Below the pieces are notes generated by a model, which worked only from the letters and a program-made list of their open reading frames with translations, did not search any database and was not told the origin of the DNA. This document shows positions 63,146 through 64,000 of a stretch of 64,000 bases of DNA, one piece after another (positions within the stretch are counted from its first letter, which is position 1; the number at the start of each line of letters is the position of its first letter). Made by a program: the position numbers and the translations under genes. The DNA comes from Dolomedes plantarius (lineage: Eukaryota; Arthropoda; Arachnida; Araneae; Dolomedidae): assembly GCA_907164885.2 (NCBI GenBank), contig OU015490.1, positions 207,466,272 through 207,530,271 of the forward strand. Reading direction: 5' to 3'.

Positions 63146-64000
63146 AAATGCTGGTAGTTATTTTTTTAAGACGAAGTCCTTACAACGTCTTTAGAATTAC
63201 TGCGATTGCGTTTCCTTTATTCTATTGTTATTCCACTTTTGTGATTTACATGCTGGCAGTTCACTGTTTTCATAGTTTACCTGTTCTGGAACAGCAATAT
63301 CTCCTAAGCACCATTTTCTCAGCTTGGCATACTGAGGAGTAATTTTCTTCCTCAGTTCGAAAGAAACTTAAATCGGTTTTGAGCATTGAGCTTCAAGTAC
63401 TGTAAATTACTCGTACAAGGGACATCTTCAGCTTTTCCAGTTCTCAATAAAGGCATAGTTTTGCTGAAACGGTGAATGTATAAATGTTCATCCACGAGTC
63501 TAAAAGATGTTTTGTAAGTATTATTTCATAATGATAGCTCGATATTTGAGGTAGCCGATGGTAGTCCCTGAATGAAACAAAAATAATTTGGGAGATCCAA
63601 TTATCAAAATTCCCTGCCCTTGCATTTTTTTTCAATTGCGAACTGTAAAAAAAATCATGTTTTATCTAATATCATAGTCTGCTGTTAAAGGATCCCATAG
63701 AAATGTCTTTTACTGTAAAGGATAAAAATACACTCAGTCTTATACGCACAACCTGTAAGGAACGGATTTTAACTTTTATTTTCAAGTTAATCCATTGCAG
63801 GATTTATAGTCATTTGCCCAGCACTGAAAAATATATAAACAACTTGAGATTTGAAATAAATATTTAATCAACATTTAATTAAATAGCCTCTAGTTAAAAG
63901 TTATTAAATGCTGACGCACGCTGATTTATTATCTCCATAAAAAATCTCAGAAACATATGACATTTAAAGATTCCACGACAGACGGAGAGCAAACTAGATA
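63146..64000. other. Anonymous AT-rich DNA to the window edge
   Basis: No gene supported. The short open frames at 63133-63342 (plus) and 63444-63635 (minus) show no recognisable domain. Confidence 0.5.

Overview
This window looks like gene-poor, repeat-saturated nuclear DNA from an arthropod, most probably an arachnid such as a spider. The reasons are a very AT-rich base composition, dozens of (TA)n microsatellites, tRNA-derived SINE-like repeats, and decayed Tc1, mariner, IS630-like, piggyBac, hAT and Jockey-type elements of the kinds I associate with spider genomes. The taxon is an inference from element style. No host marker gene is present, I found no convincing host protein-coding exon, and nothing looks bacterial, viral or organellar.

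Layout. 1-1,650 is a decayed ~250-bp tandem repeat interrupted by a 430-bp MITE with ~97-bp inverted termini. 2,080-2,415 is a tRNA-derived SINE. 4,760-6,330 is a large imperfect inverted repeat. 6,698-7,252 is a piggyBac MITE. 10,560-11,365 and 12,203-13,530 are a truncated Tc1/mariner-superfamily element and a full-length but frameshifted mariner. 13,980-14,950 is a decayed open frame of a repetitive protein family that I recognise but cannot name. 15,046-19,587 is a candidate coding-free LTR element between two near-identical ~540-bp direct repeats. It is followed by an LTR-like repeat (19,614-20,062) and a 260-bp compound (TA/CA)n tract.

20,380-38,310 is dominated by a ~1.1-1.2-kb direct repeat that grades into a ~365-bp tandem repeat. 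The array has been invaded by a mariner (22,104-23,377), a hAT MITE with a perfect 8-bp duplication (24,264-24,742), a SINE, and a 2.4-kb element with ~270-bp inverted termini (25,570-27,981). Between array segments lie a ~100-bp palindrome (about 30,465), a G-poor strand-asymmetric stretch and another hAT MITE (31,577-31,880).

38,428-39,704 holds a Jockey-like LINE fragment abutting an IS630-like transposase C-terminus. 40,302-50,372 is a nested zone: two copies of a ~670-bp Helitron-like element, a well-preserved Tc1 (333-codon frame with only two stops), a solo-LTR-like repeat, several Helitron-like 3' ends, and two hAT termini 6.7 kb apart that carry matching 8-bp flanks. 51,590-52,400 is a dimer of a (TA)-tailed ~330-bp repeat. 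53,097-53,898 is an internally deleted piggyBac.

55,440-62,430 is a ~125-bp satellite split by two insertions. One is an IS630-like element (56,084-60,244) that itself contains a piggyBac inserted precisely at TTAA (57,035-59,289). The other is a Tc1 element (60,483-61,706). 62,637-63,145 is a GC-richer island, possibly a solo LTR.

No functional pathway can be reconstructed. The biology here is layered transposon history: satellites invaded by DNA transposons, those invaded by others, and a strong association of element ends with (TA)n tracts.
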